Positions 45,859-53,640 of a stretch of DNA of 64,000 nt are shown one piece after another (position 1 is the first letter of the stretch; every line of letters begins with the position of its first letter). The translations under genes were made by a program, and so were the position numbers. The notes beneath the pieces are model-generated. The model was not told the DNA's origin, ran no database searches, and worked only from the letters and a program-made list of their open reading frames with translations. The stretch spans positions 372,001 through 436,000 of the forward strand of contig NZ_SCOL01000001.1 of the NCBI RefSeq assembly GCF_005503015.1, read 5' to 3'. The stretch is from Bacillus sp. E(2018) (lineage in GTDB: Bacteria; Bacillota; Bacilli; Bacillales; Fictibacillaceae).

Positions 45859-46686
45859 ATGATTAAAGCACTTGTCATCGGAGATCCAATCGATCATTCC
45901 TTATCGCCTATCATGCAAACGGCGGCTTTACAGGAATCAGGTATTTCTGGAATCTATGAAAAAAAACGTGTACCTTCAGATGAATTGGAGAAATTCGTTA
46001 AATTCCTTAAAGAAAGCAACTATGCAGGATGTAATATTACTATTCCTCATAAAGTAGCGATTCTTCCGCTCCTAGACGAGGTTGATGACGAAGCAAAAGA
46101 GATAGGCGCTGTTAACACAGTCGTGAATAAAGATGGAAAATTGATCGGGTATAACACAGACGGTAAGGGATTCTTATTAGGCTTGAGAGAGAAGCTCAGT
46201 AAGCCACTCTCAGATTTAAGCATTCTATTGATAGGAGCTGGCGGAGCTGCACGATCTATCGCTTATGCACTTAGTAAAGAGGCACCTGACTTTATGGCGA
46301 TAGCAAATCGTTCAGAAGAACGTCTTCATTCTTTATTAAAAGACCTGAACGATCAGCGTTTAGAAGGAATGTCTTTACAAGAAGCTGAAGAAAATCTTGC
46401 TCGTTTTGATGTAGTAATCAACACGACCAACGCGGGTATGCATCCAGATACGGAATCTATTCCACTGAAACTTAATCTTTTAAAGAAAGGCGCAGTGGTA
46501 AGTGATATCGTCTATAATCCGCTAACCACAAGATGGCTAAAGGATGCAAAGGAAAAAGGTGCCATAACTGATAATGGTGTATCAATGCTCGTTATGCAAG
46601 GAGCTATGGCATTCCAGAAGTGGACTGGCACTTTTCCAGATACAAATAAAATGAAACAAGTCGTTTTGGAACAACTTAGGAGGTAA
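45859..46686 (+). CDS. aroE: Shikimate dehydrogenase
   Basis: NADPH-dependent reduction of 3-dehydroshikimate. Substrate motif SLSPIMQ near residue 15, catalytic Lys in NITIPHK, Asp in YNTDGKG, and dinucleotide loop GAGGAARS. 275 residues. Part of the yqe operon; 2 bp before yqeI. Confidence 0.95.
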   Translation: MIKALVIGDPIDHSLSPIMQTAALQESGISGIYEKKRVPSDELEKFVKFLKESNYAGCNITIPHKVAILPLLDEVDDEAKEIGAVNTVVNKDGKLIGYNTDGKGFLLGLREKLSKPLSDLSILLIGAGGAARSIAYALSKEAPDFMAIANRSEERLHSLLKDLNDQRLEGMSLQEAEENLARFDVVINTTNAGMHPDTESIPLKLNLLKKGAVVSDIVYNPLTTRWLKDAKEKGAITDNGVSMLVMQGAMAFQKWTGTFPDTNKMKQVVLEQLRR

Positions 46687-46688
46687 CT

Positions 46689-46979
46689 ATGCTTACAGGT
46701 AAACAAAAACGTTTTTTACGATCAAAGGCACACCACATTCAACCTATTTTCCAAGTTGGAAAAGGTGGAGTGAATACAAATCTAGTCAAACAGGTTGACG
46801 AAGCACTCGAAGCAAGAGAACTTATAAAAGTTAGCGTGCTTCAAAACTGTGAAGATGATAAGGATACAGTAGCGTCACAGCTTTCTTCTGGTTCAAAAGC
46901 ACAATTAGTTCAAGTGATCGGAAGCACAATCGTACTTTACAAAGAATCAATCAATCAAAAACGCATCCAACTCCCATAA
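46689..46979 (+). CDS. yqeI: RNA-binding CRM-domain protein YqeI (YhbY)
   Basis: 96 residues, CRS1-YhbY fold binding the 50S precursor. Start LTGKQKRFLRSKAHHIQPIFQVGKGG is diagnostic. GGAGG upstream overlaps the end of aroE. Confidence 0.93.
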   Translation: MLTGKQKRFLRSKAHHIQPIFQVGKGGVNTNLVKQVDEALEARELIKVSVLQNCEDDKDTVASQLSSGSKAQLVQVIGSTIVLYKESINQKRIQLP

Positions 46980-46993
46980 GGAGTGACATTGTA

Positions 46994-47578
46994 ATGAATA
47001 AACATATAGGACTTTTTGGAGGTACGTTTAATCCACCACATAACGGACATCTGCTTATCGCACAAGAAGCATTAAATCAATTGCATCTAGATGAAGTGTG
47101 GTGGATGCCTTCCTCTACACCTCCTCATAAAGAGAAAGACATTGAAGTCTCCGATGAGGAGCGCATAGATATGGTTCGAAAAGCGATTGGTAACAATGAG
47201 CATTTTTCCCTTTCTTTACTTGAATTTGAGAGAAGTGGACCTTCATATACTATTGATACGATACGTCTTCTAAAGGAAAAATATCCACAAGTTACATTTA
47301 CTTTTATTATGGGTGGAGATATGGTTCATTCATTAAGCAGTTGGCATAAAATTGATGAGTTAAAGAACCTTATTGATTTTGCAGGTGTCGGTCGTAGAGG
47401 TTACGCGGTTGACCAACAATGGGAGAGGTATCGGGTAAAACATGTAGAAGTACCTATTATTGAGATCTCGTCATCGTTTATCCGTAATCGATCACGCGAT
47501 GGTCAGAATATTCGTTACTATGTCTCAGATGAGGTCTGGAAACATATAAAGGAGAACCGCCTTTATGGAACGAACTAA
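46994..47578 (+). CDS. nadD: Nicotinate-nucleotide adenylyltransferase
   Basis: Makes deamido-NAD from NaMN and ATP. GGTFNPPHNGH motif at residues 9-19 and the ISSSFIRNR motif near the C-terminus. 194 residues. Overlaps yqeK by 14 bp. Confidence 0.96.
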   Translation: MNKHIGLFGGTFNPPHNGHLLIAQEALNQLHLDEVWWMPSSTPPHKEKDIEVSDEERIDMVRKAIGNNEHFSLSLLEFERSGPSYTIDTIRLLKEKYPQVTFTFIMGGDMVHSLSSWHKIDELKNLIDFAGVGRRGYAVDQQWERYRVKHVEVPIIEISSSFIRNRSRDGQNIRYYVSDEVWKHIKENRLYGTN

Positions 47579-48155
47579 AGCACTGGAAATTGTGAAAAAA
47601 CAGCTTACAGAGCACCGTTATATTCATACATTAGGAGTGGAAGAGGCGAGCCTTGTTTTAGCTAGGAAATATGGAGTAGATCTAAAAAAAGCTGAAACTG
47701 CTGCAATCTTTCATGATTATGCTAAATTCCGGCCAAAGGAAGAAATGAGAGAAATCGTCCGAAGCGAGGGGCTTTCACAAGACTTGCTATTTTATGGCAA
47801 CGAAGTTTTGCATGCGCCGGTTGGAGCATTCTTAGTTAAAAAAGAAGTTGGAATAACTGATAAAGAAATATTACGTGCTATCTATTACCATACTACGGGT
47901 AATGGAGCGATGACTCAGCTTGAAAAAGTAATATTCTTAGCCGATTACATCGAGCCGAACCGTAAGTTCCCCGGGGTTGAGAGTGTTAGAGAGATAGCAA
48001 TGACTGATCTAGATCAAGCTTGTTTGATGGCCGTTAAGAACACGGTGACTTTTTTAATGAAACAGAATCAAAAAATCTATCCACTCACGTTTGAAGCCTA
48101 TAATGGATTGCTTCAAGAGATTAAACTAAAAAAAGAGAAGGAGTGCACTGGATGA
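47565..48155 (+). CDS. yqeK: HD-domain Ap4A hydrolase YqeK
   Basis: Symmetrical diadenosine tetraphosphate hydrolase. Metal ligands in RYIHTLGVEEAS and the HDYAKF motif, and later YHTTGNGAMT. 196 residues. The start lies within nadD; AAGGAG is 9-10 nt upstream. Confidence 0.93.
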   Translation: MERTKALEIVKKQLTEHRYIHTLGVEEASLVLARKYGVDLKKAETAAIFHDYAKFRPKEEMREIVRSEGLSQDLLFYGNEVLHAPVGAFLVKKEVGITDKEILRAIYYHTTGNGAMTQLEKVIFLADYIEPNRKFPGVESVREIAMTDLDQACLMAVKNTVTFLMKQNQKIYPLTFEAYNGLLQEIKLKKEKECTG

Positions 48156-48520
48156 ACGTAAAAGAGCTTATGGAATTGGTTGTTAAGACCGCTGATGATA
48201 AAAGAGCAGAAAACATTGCTGTATTAGATATGGAAGGAATCTCTCTTGTAGCAGATTACTTTGTTATCTGTCATGGTAATTCGGAGAAACAAGTTCAAGC
48301 GATTGCAAGGGAACTAAAAGGTGTTGCCTTAGAGAATGATATTCAGATTCGCCGCATGGAAGGTTTTGACCACGCAAGATGGGTTTTAATCGATTTAGCA
48401 AACATCGTTGTACATGTTTTCCATCGAGATGACCGCAGTTATTATAATCTTGAGAAATTATGGGGCGACGCGAATAAGATTGATGTAGATTCAATTATTG
48501 CTCCGCAACAGAACTTGTAG
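48152..48520 (+). CDS. rsfS: Ribosomal silencing factor RsfS (YqeL)
   Basis: Binds uL14 and prevents subunit joining when nutrients are short. 122 residues; VLDMEGISLVADYFVICHGNSEKQV and HARWVLIDLANIVVHVF are diagnostic. Start at the ATG at 48152, 8 nt after AAGGAG, overlapping the yqeK stop by 4 bp; the GTG at 48143 lies inside the ribosome site. Confidence 0.94.
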   Translation: MNVKELMELVVKTADDKRAENIAVLDMEGISLVADYFVICHGNSEKQVQAIARELKGVALENDIQIRRMEGFDHARWVLIDLANIVVHVFHRDDRSYYNLEKLWGDANKIDVDSIIAPQQNL

Positions 48521-49261
48521 ATGAGCTATCAGCGATTTGCCTATCTGTATGATGAGCTGATGGAGGATGCTCCTTACGCTGAATGGTTGAACTTTGTAAA
48601 ATCATCTACTTCTAAACATTTAGACGGCGGAAAGCGGTTTTTGGATGTAGGTTGTGGTACGGGATCGATGACGATTCTCCTCGCGAAAGAAGGCTTTGAT
48701 GTAACCGGAGTTGATCTTTCTTCAGATATGCTGATGGTCGCGAAAGAGAAAGCGGAAGCAGAAAAAATTACCCTGTCCCTTTTTCAGCAAGATATGCGAG
48801 AGCTAGAAGGACTTGGTGTTTTTGATTGTGTCACGATATTATGTGACTCGCTCAATTACATCTTGACTGAAGAAGATGTAAAACGAACTTTTCTTTCAGC
48901 TGGAAACCACCTGAAAGTAGGAGGACTTCTTCTATTCGATGTGCATTCCTTACATAAGATCAATGAAATCTTTATTGGACAAACATTTGGAAGTAATGAT
49001 GAAAAGCTATCATACATATGGCAATGCTATCAAGGCGAGCTTGAAAATAGTGTGGAACACGATCTATCCTTCTTCATTCAGAATGGAGAAGGATATGAAC
49101 GGTATGATGAGCTGCATACGCAACGAACATTCTCTGTCGAGGACTATTGTAATTGGTTAAGAGAATGCGGTTTTGAACACTTAGATGTCTCGGCCGATTT
49201 TAAAGGATTAGAACCTTCCGAAGAAAGTGAACGGATCTTATTTGTGGCGAGAAAAAAATAA
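48521..49261 (+). CDS. yqeM: SAM-dependent methyltransferase YqeM
   Basis: 246-residue class I methyltransferase; motif I FLDVGCGTGSMTILLA, then VDLSSDML and CDSLNYI. Substrate unknown. Its ATG follows the rsfS stop codon without a gap. Last gene of the operon before a terminator; in B. subtilis comER would follow, here a 7.7 kb accessory block does. Confidence 0.9.
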   Translation: MSYQRFAYLYDELMEDAPYAEWLNFVKSSTSKHLDGGKRFLDVGCGTGSMTILLAKEGFDVTGVDLSSDMLMVAKEKAEAEKITLSLFQQDMRELEGLGVFDCVTILCDSLNYILTEEDVKRTFLSAGNHLKVGGLLLFDVHSLHKINEIFIGQTFGSNDEKLSYIWQCYQGELENSVEHDLSFFIQNGEGYERYDELHTQRTFSVEDYCNWLRECGFEHLDVSADFKGLEPSEESERILFVARKK

Positions 49262-49267
49262 AATGAT

Positions 49268-49298
49268 GAGAAGACAGCCTATGTGCTGTCTTTTTTAG
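49268..49298 (+). terminator. Rho-independent terminator of the yqe operon
   Basis: AAGACAGC-ctatgt-GCTGTCTT followed by TTTT. Confidence 0.88.
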
Positions 49299-49358
49299 TG
49301 GGAAGCGTTACAATTACACTTAAGATTCATTACTTATCTATAGAATTAGGTGATAGAC

Positions 49359-50726
49359 ATGTTTGACCAAGATCCATTGTTCAAAAACAACATTTTAGAG
49401 ACGATCATCGACAGTGCTTACGAGTGGATAGTCGTTGTTGATCATGAAGGAATCGTCCGATACATGAACAAAACGTACTGCGAGTTTTTAGGTGAAAATC
49501 CTCAAGAAGTAATAGGAAAGCATGTAACCAAGGTTATTGAAAATACAAAAATGCACAAAGAAGTACTACAAGGAAAAGTGGAGATTGCGGACCTTCAATT
49601 CATAAGAGGGAACTACATGATAGCAAACCGTATACCTATTCTAAATGATGGCAAAGTAATAGGAGCTGTTGGTACCGTAATATTTAGAGATACTGAGCAA
49701 TGGAAAAAGATGAACTCTCACATAAAAGCACTTCTTCATGAACTCAATTTTTATAAAAAAGAGTGGGAAGAAATTAATGGAGCTTCTTATACGTTGAATG
49801 ATTTTGCTGGAGCCTCAGCAGAAGTACAAAAAGTAAAGAAGCATGTGAAGAATATTGCCAGTGGAGATCTATCAGTATTAATTCGAGGTGAGAGCGGAAC
49901 GGGAAAAGAGTTGCTTGCTCATAGTATTCATCAATTGAGCGAAAGAAGTGGAAAGCCCTTCATTAAATTAAATTGTGGGGCGGTTCCAGAGCATTTGTTT
50001 GAGTCTGAGCTGTTCGGCTACTCTGAAGGTGCATTTACAGGAGCAAAGAAAGGCGGGAAATTAGGTAAGTTTCAGCTTGCAGATGGTGGAACTTTATTCT
50101 TGGACGAGATCGGGGATCTTCCTCATAGCATGCAAATAAAACTGCTGCGAGTTTTACAAGAAAAAGAAGTGGAGCCTGTAGGTTCGGTTCAAACGCAAAA
50201 AGTAAATGTACGTGTGATCGCTGCTACAAATCGCCCGCTTGAGACATTAATTTATGAAAATAAGTTTCGTGAAGACTTGTTCTATCGTATAAATGTTCTC
50301 CAAATTCAAATCCCACCACTTCGTGAGAGAAAAGAAGATATCTGGCCGCTCGCTGAAAACTTTATCCGGTTGAACTGCGCCGAAACAGGTAAACGCATTC
50401 TAAGCATCGATGATGATGTAAAAGAAGCATTCTTAGCTTACAGCTGGCCGGGAAATGCGAGAGAACTTAAGAATTTTGTGGAAGCAGCCATACAGCTTAC
50501 ACATAGTGATCGATTATCCTTAGATGTTTTTCCTGATTTTTTAAAAGAAAAGCTCGGGGTCAATAAGAAGCAGCTGACCCTTAAAGAACACGTTCAAGAA
50601 ACTGAGAAAAATGTGATCTCTTACTACTTGGAGACGATGAACGGCGATATTATGCGTGTCGCTAAACATCTAGGCATCGGAAAAACAAACCTATATGATA
50701 AGATTAAAAAATATAACATTCGTTAA
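49359..50726 (+). CDS. PAS-domain sigma-54-dependent activator
   Basis: 455 residues. PAS sensor domain at about 10-115 (IVVVDHEGIVRYMNKTYCEFLG), central AAA+ domain with Walker A GESGTGKE at about 178 and the sigma-54 contact loop GAFTGA at about 224, and a C-terminal Fis-type helix-turn-helix (RVAKHLGIGKTNLYDKI). Such activators bind enhancer palindromes upstream of -24/-12 promoters. Exactly such a promoter precedes the next gene, so it most likely controls the hydroxybutyrate genes. Start at the ATG at 49359, 6 nt after TTAGGTG. The ligand sensed is unknown. Confidence 0.92.
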   Translation: MFDQDPLFKNNILETIIDSAYEWIVVVDHEGIVRYMNKTYCEFLGENPQEVIGKHVTKVIENTKMHKEVLQGKVEIADLQFIRGNYMIANRIPILNDGKVIGAVGTVIFRDTEQWKKMNSHIKALLHELNFYKKEWEEINGASYTLNDFAGASAEVQKVKKHVKNIASGDLSVLIRGESGTGKELLAHSIHQLSERSGKPFIKLNCGAVPEHLFESELFGYSEGAFTGAKKGGKLGKFQLADGGTLFLDEIGDLPHSMQIKLLRVLQEKEVEPVGSVQTQKVNVRVIAATNRPLETLIYENKFREDLFYRINVLQIQIPPLRERKEDIWPLAENFIRLNCAETGKRILSIDDDVKEAFLAYSWPGNARELKNFVEAAIQLTHSDRLSLDVFPDFLKEKLGVNKKQLTLKEHVQETEKNVISYYLETMNGDIMRVAKHLGIGKTNLYDKIKKYNIR

Positions 50727-50739
50727 TGTTTTTCTAGGT

Positions 50740-50887
50740 TTCCGAAAAACCGGAAGGGTCTTCCGTTTTTTCGGAATGCTTCATTTTGTTAATTAAATAC
50801 GAACTTATCAATACCTCTTCAGTTCATTTGACCTTTCGATCGTTATAGATTTAATATAATCGCATCCGTTTTTCCGTTTTTTCGGAA
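50740..50887. promoter_or_regulatory. Three TTCCG-N6-CGGAA palindromes, probable enhancer sites
   Basis: Sites at 50740-50755 (N6 = AAAAAC), 50761-50776 (TTTTTT) and 50872-50887 (TTTTTT). The first two are 21 bp apart centre to centre, two helical turns, and lie about 160-180 bp upstream of the sigma-54 promoter; the third is 40 bp upstream. A further half-like ATCCGTTTTTCCG adjoins the third. The first two could also fold as a hairpin ending the regulator transcript. No gene between 50727 and 51039. Confidence 0.75.
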
Positions 50888-50926
50888 AGAGAAATTTCGT
50901 AACAGGCAAGTATATATCTTTTAGTA

Positions 50927-50943
50927 TTGGCATGAAACTTGCA
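50927..50943 (+). promoter_or_regulatory. Sigma-54 (SigL) -24/-12 promoter
   Basis: TTGGCATGAAACTTGCA: GG at 50929-50930 and GC at 50941-50942 with the invariant 10-bp spacing; only one base differs from TTGGCAC-N5-TTGCA. Confidence 0.93.
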
Positions 50944-50993
50944 AATGAATTACTTGCGTAAAAAGATATAGAAAGGTGATGATGCTAAAAAAA

Positions 50994-51006
50994 TGAAAGC
51001 GCTTCA
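50994..51006 (+). promoter_or_regulatory. Candidate CcpA cre site downstream of the sigma-54 promoter
   Basis: TGAAAGCGCTTCA, a near-palindrome with the AAGCGCTT core. Located between the promoter and the permease start, where CcpA would block transcription as a roadblock when glucose is present. Confidence 0.5.
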
Positions 51007-51039
51007 ATAACGTTAAATTGATAGAATGGGGGAATTGAA

Positions 51040-52434
51040 ATGGACATTATTATTATTTTATTATCGTTGTTCTTTCTAATGTTCGTAGCTTACAGAGGAT
51101 TCAGCGTTATTCTATTTGCACCGATCGCTGCATTGTTTGCTGTATTGCTTACTGAACCTGGTCACGTACTACCTTTCTTCTCAGGTGTATTTATGGAGAA
51201 GATGGTTGGATTCATCAAACTTTATTTCCCGGTTTTCTTGCTAGGGGCTATTTTCGGGAAAGTTATTGAAATGTCAGGATTTGCAAAATCAATCACTCAA
51301 TTTGTTATCAAATTGATCGGACCTTCAAGAGCGATGCTTGCTATCGTACTCGTTGGGGCCATCTTGACTTATGGCGGAGTATCACTGTTTGTTGTAGCTT
51401 TTGCACTTTATCCATTTGCATCTGAACTTTTTAAACTTGCGGATATTCCGAAAAGACTTATACCGGGAACGATTGCACTAGGTGCATTCACGTTTACGAT
51501 GGATGCTTTTCCTGGAAGTCCACAGATTCAAAATATTATCCCAACATCTTTCTTTGGTACAACAACATGGGCTGCACCTTGGCTTGGGTTTATCGGAGGA
51601 ATGTTTGTTTTCATCATAGGTATGATTTATCTAGAGTGGAGACGCAGACAAGCGGCTGCAAAAGGTGAAGGATATGGAACAGGACATAGCAATGAACCAG
51701 AAAAAATGGATTCTGAAAATCTGCCTAATGCCTTTATTGCGATTCTTCCACTTATTTTAGTTGGAGTGTTCAATAAATGGTTTACCGTATTGATTCCAAA
51801 GTATTACGGAAAGACGTTTGATTTTTCTGCGATCGGTATGAAGAACGTGCCTGAGATTCAAATTCCATCTCTGGCTGCCGTATGGGCAGTTGAAGGAGCT
51901 TTAATCATAGGTATCGTTACCGTTCTTTTATTCTCGTTCAAGAGAATTAAAAACAACTTTAATAAAGGAATTAATCTATCCATCGGTGGAGCGTTGCTTG
52001 CAACATTAAATACAGCATCAGAGTATGGATTTGGTGGTGTAATTGCAGCACTTCCTGGTTTTACTGCAGTAAACTCCGCGATGTCGAACACGATAAAAGA
52101 TCCGTTGATCAATGAAGCGGTTACGACTACTACATTGGCTGGTATTACAGGATCAGCGTCTGGCGGAATGAGTATCGCACTCGCTACGATGAGTGAAACG
52201 TATATCGCACAGGCTGATAAACTAGGAATTGATCCAGAAGTACTTCACCGTGTTGCTTCTATGGCGAGTGGGGGTATGGACACATTACCTCACAACGGTG
52301 CTGTTATTACATTATTAGCTGTTACAGGATTAACACATAAACAGGCTTATATCGATATTTTTGCGATGACGATTATTAAGACGATTGCTGTATTTGTAAT
52401 TATTGGTCTTTATTATGGATTTGGTATCGTATAA
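51040..52434 (+). CDS. GntP-family permease, probable 3-hydroxybutyrate importer
   Basis: 464 residues, about 12 membrane helices. GntP/DsdX fold signatures: GAILTYGGVSLFVVAFALYP, TFTMDAFPGSPQIQNIIP and SGSASGGMSIALATM. GntP members take up gluconate, D-serine or hydroxy acids; the adjacent 3-hydroxybutyrate dehydrogenase makes that the likely substrate. Transcribed from the sigma-54 promoter. Confidence 0.85.
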   Translation: MDIIIILLSLFFLMFVAYRGFSVILFAPIAALFAVLLTEPGHVLPFFSGVFMEKMVGFIKLYFPVFLLGAIFGKVIEMSGFAKSITQFVIKLIGPSRAMLAIVLVGAILTYGGVSLFVVAFALYPFASELFKLADIPKRLIPGTIALGAFTFTMDAFPGSPQIQNIIPTSFFGTTTWAAPWLGFIGGMFVFIIGMIYLEWRRRQAAAKGEGYGTGHSNEPEKMDSENLPNAFIAILPLILVGVFNKWFTVLIPKYYGKTFDFSAIGMKNVPEIQIPSLAAVWAVEGALIIGIVTVLLFSFKRIKNNFNKGINLSIGGALLATLNTASEYGFGGVIAALPGFTAVNSAMSNTIKDPLINEAVTTTTLAGITGSASGGMSIALATMSETYIAQADKLGIDPEVLHRVASMASGGMDTLPHNGAVITLLAVTGLTHKQAYIDIFAMTIIKTIAVFVIIGLYYGFGIV

Positions 52435-52464
52435 ACCAATTTTAAAGAAAGGAGTAATCATTTC

Positions 52465-53250
52465 ATGAGAGCGTTCGTTGAGAATAAAGTTGTTTTTATT
52501 ACAGGCGCAGCAAGTGGAATCGGTTTGCAATTAGCAAAAGCATTCGCGGAACAAGGAGCAAAGGTAGCGATCAGTGATCTCGATCGTGAGCGTGCAGAGA
52601 GTTCTGCACAATCGCTTGTTCAAGCAGGGCTAGAGGCAATCGGGATCGGCTGTAATGTAACACAAGAAGAAGAAATCACAAAAGCATTAGATGAAACATT
52701 GAATCATTATGGCCGCATTGATGTGCTGATCAACAATGCAGGTCTGCAGTATGTATCGCCACTGGAAGAATTTCCAACAGAAAAGTTTCAGCAGCTGATC
52801 AATGTTATGCTTACGGCACCTTTTATCGCAACAAAACACGTGTTTCCAATCATGAAAAAACAAGGATTCGGACGCATTATCAATATGGCTTCCATCAATG
52901 GGCTCGTAGGTTTTGCGGGAAAATCTGCCTATAACAGTGCAAAGCATGGTGTTATAGGTCTTACGAAAGTGGCGGCTTTAGAAGGCGCACCACATGGGAT
53001 AACGGTAAATGCGGTTTGTCCAGGATATGTGGATACACCTCTTGTTAGAGGACAACTCGAAGATTTAGCTAAAACGAGAAAAGTTGAATTAGAGAAAGTT
53101 TTGGAGGAAGTGATCTATCCGCTTGTTCCTCAAAAAAGATTGTTAGATGTTCAAGAGATTGCGGATTACACACTTTTTCTTTCCAGTGAAAATGCGAAGG
53201 GTGTTACGGGGCAAGCGATTGTGATCGATGGTGGCTATGTTGCGCAATAA
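52465..53250 (+). CDS. D-3-hydroxybutyrate dehydrogenase (SDR family)
   Basis: 261 residues. Oxidises 3-hydroxybutyrate to acetoacetate with NAD. Cofactor loop TGAASGIGLQLA, NNAG, catalytic YNSAKHG. The C-terminal stretch TPLVRGQLEDLAKTRKV and the ending VIDGGYVAQ are characteristic of 3-HBDH rather than of other SDRs. AAAGGAG upstream, 30 bp after the permease. Together with it this allows growth on hydroxybutyrate, possibly from PHB. Confidence 0.85.
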   Translation: MRAFVENKVVFITGAASGIGLQLAKAFAEQGAKVAISDLDRERAESSAQSLVQAGLEAIGIGCNVTQEEEITKALDETLNHYGRIDVLINNAGLQYVSPLEEFPTEKFQQLINVMLTAPFIATKHVFPIMKKQGFGRIINMASINGLVGFAGKSAYNSAKHGVIGLTKVAALEGAPHGITVNAVCPGYVDTPLVRGQLEDLAKTRKVELEKVLEEVIYPLVPQKRLLDVQEIADYTLFLSSENAKGVTGQAIVIDGGYVAQ

Positions 53251-53299
53251 AGAATACAGAAGTGATTGACATTTACTATATTTAGTGTCAAAGTAGATG

Positions 53300-53505
53300 A
53301 TACAAACCTATATATGGAGAAATCAGGTGCCGGAACATCCGGCTTAAAAGGGAATTCGGTTCAATGCCGAAGCTGTCCCCGCAACTGTAATTGTGGACGA
53401 AATGGATTAGCCACTGTACAGATCAGTTATTTAAAAATGGCTGCTGTATGGGAAGGCCCAAAGTAGGAAGAAGCAAAAGCCAGTAGACCTGCCTGAAGAC
53501 TTCTA
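53300..53505 (+). promoter_or_regulatory. Cobalamin (B12) riboswitch
   Basis: The B12-box AGCCAGTAGACCTGCC (53479-53494) is conserved. The other core parts are in order: GGTGCCGGAACATCCGGC, the GGGAATTCGGTTCAATGCCG helix, CTGTCCCCGCAACTGTAA, AGCCACTG and GGGAAGGCC. It lies upstream of the ribonucleotide reductase genes with an intrinsic terminator between. Binding of adenosylcobalamin is expected to switch the genes off. Confidence 0.95.
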
Positions 53506-53587
53506 TTTTCTTTTCCTCGGGGATTGGGAGAAAGAACTGCCGCTGTTTTATGCTGACTTTGGTCTGCGAATTACATGTGATTCTTTC

Positions 53588-53615
53588 ACCCTCTTCCTGA
53601 TGGAAGAGGGTTTTT
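53588..53615 (+). terminator. Terminator / expression platform of the B12 riboswitch
   Basis: ACCCTCTTCC-tgat-GGAAGAGGG followed by TTTTT, about 25 bp before the reductase start. Confidence 0.9.
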
Positions 53616-53640
53616 ATTATGACTAAGGAGTGTATTAACT

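Noticed and set aside
53266..53466. 66-codon ORF upstream of nrdA
   Set aside because: It translates the conserved core of the cobalamin riboswitch.
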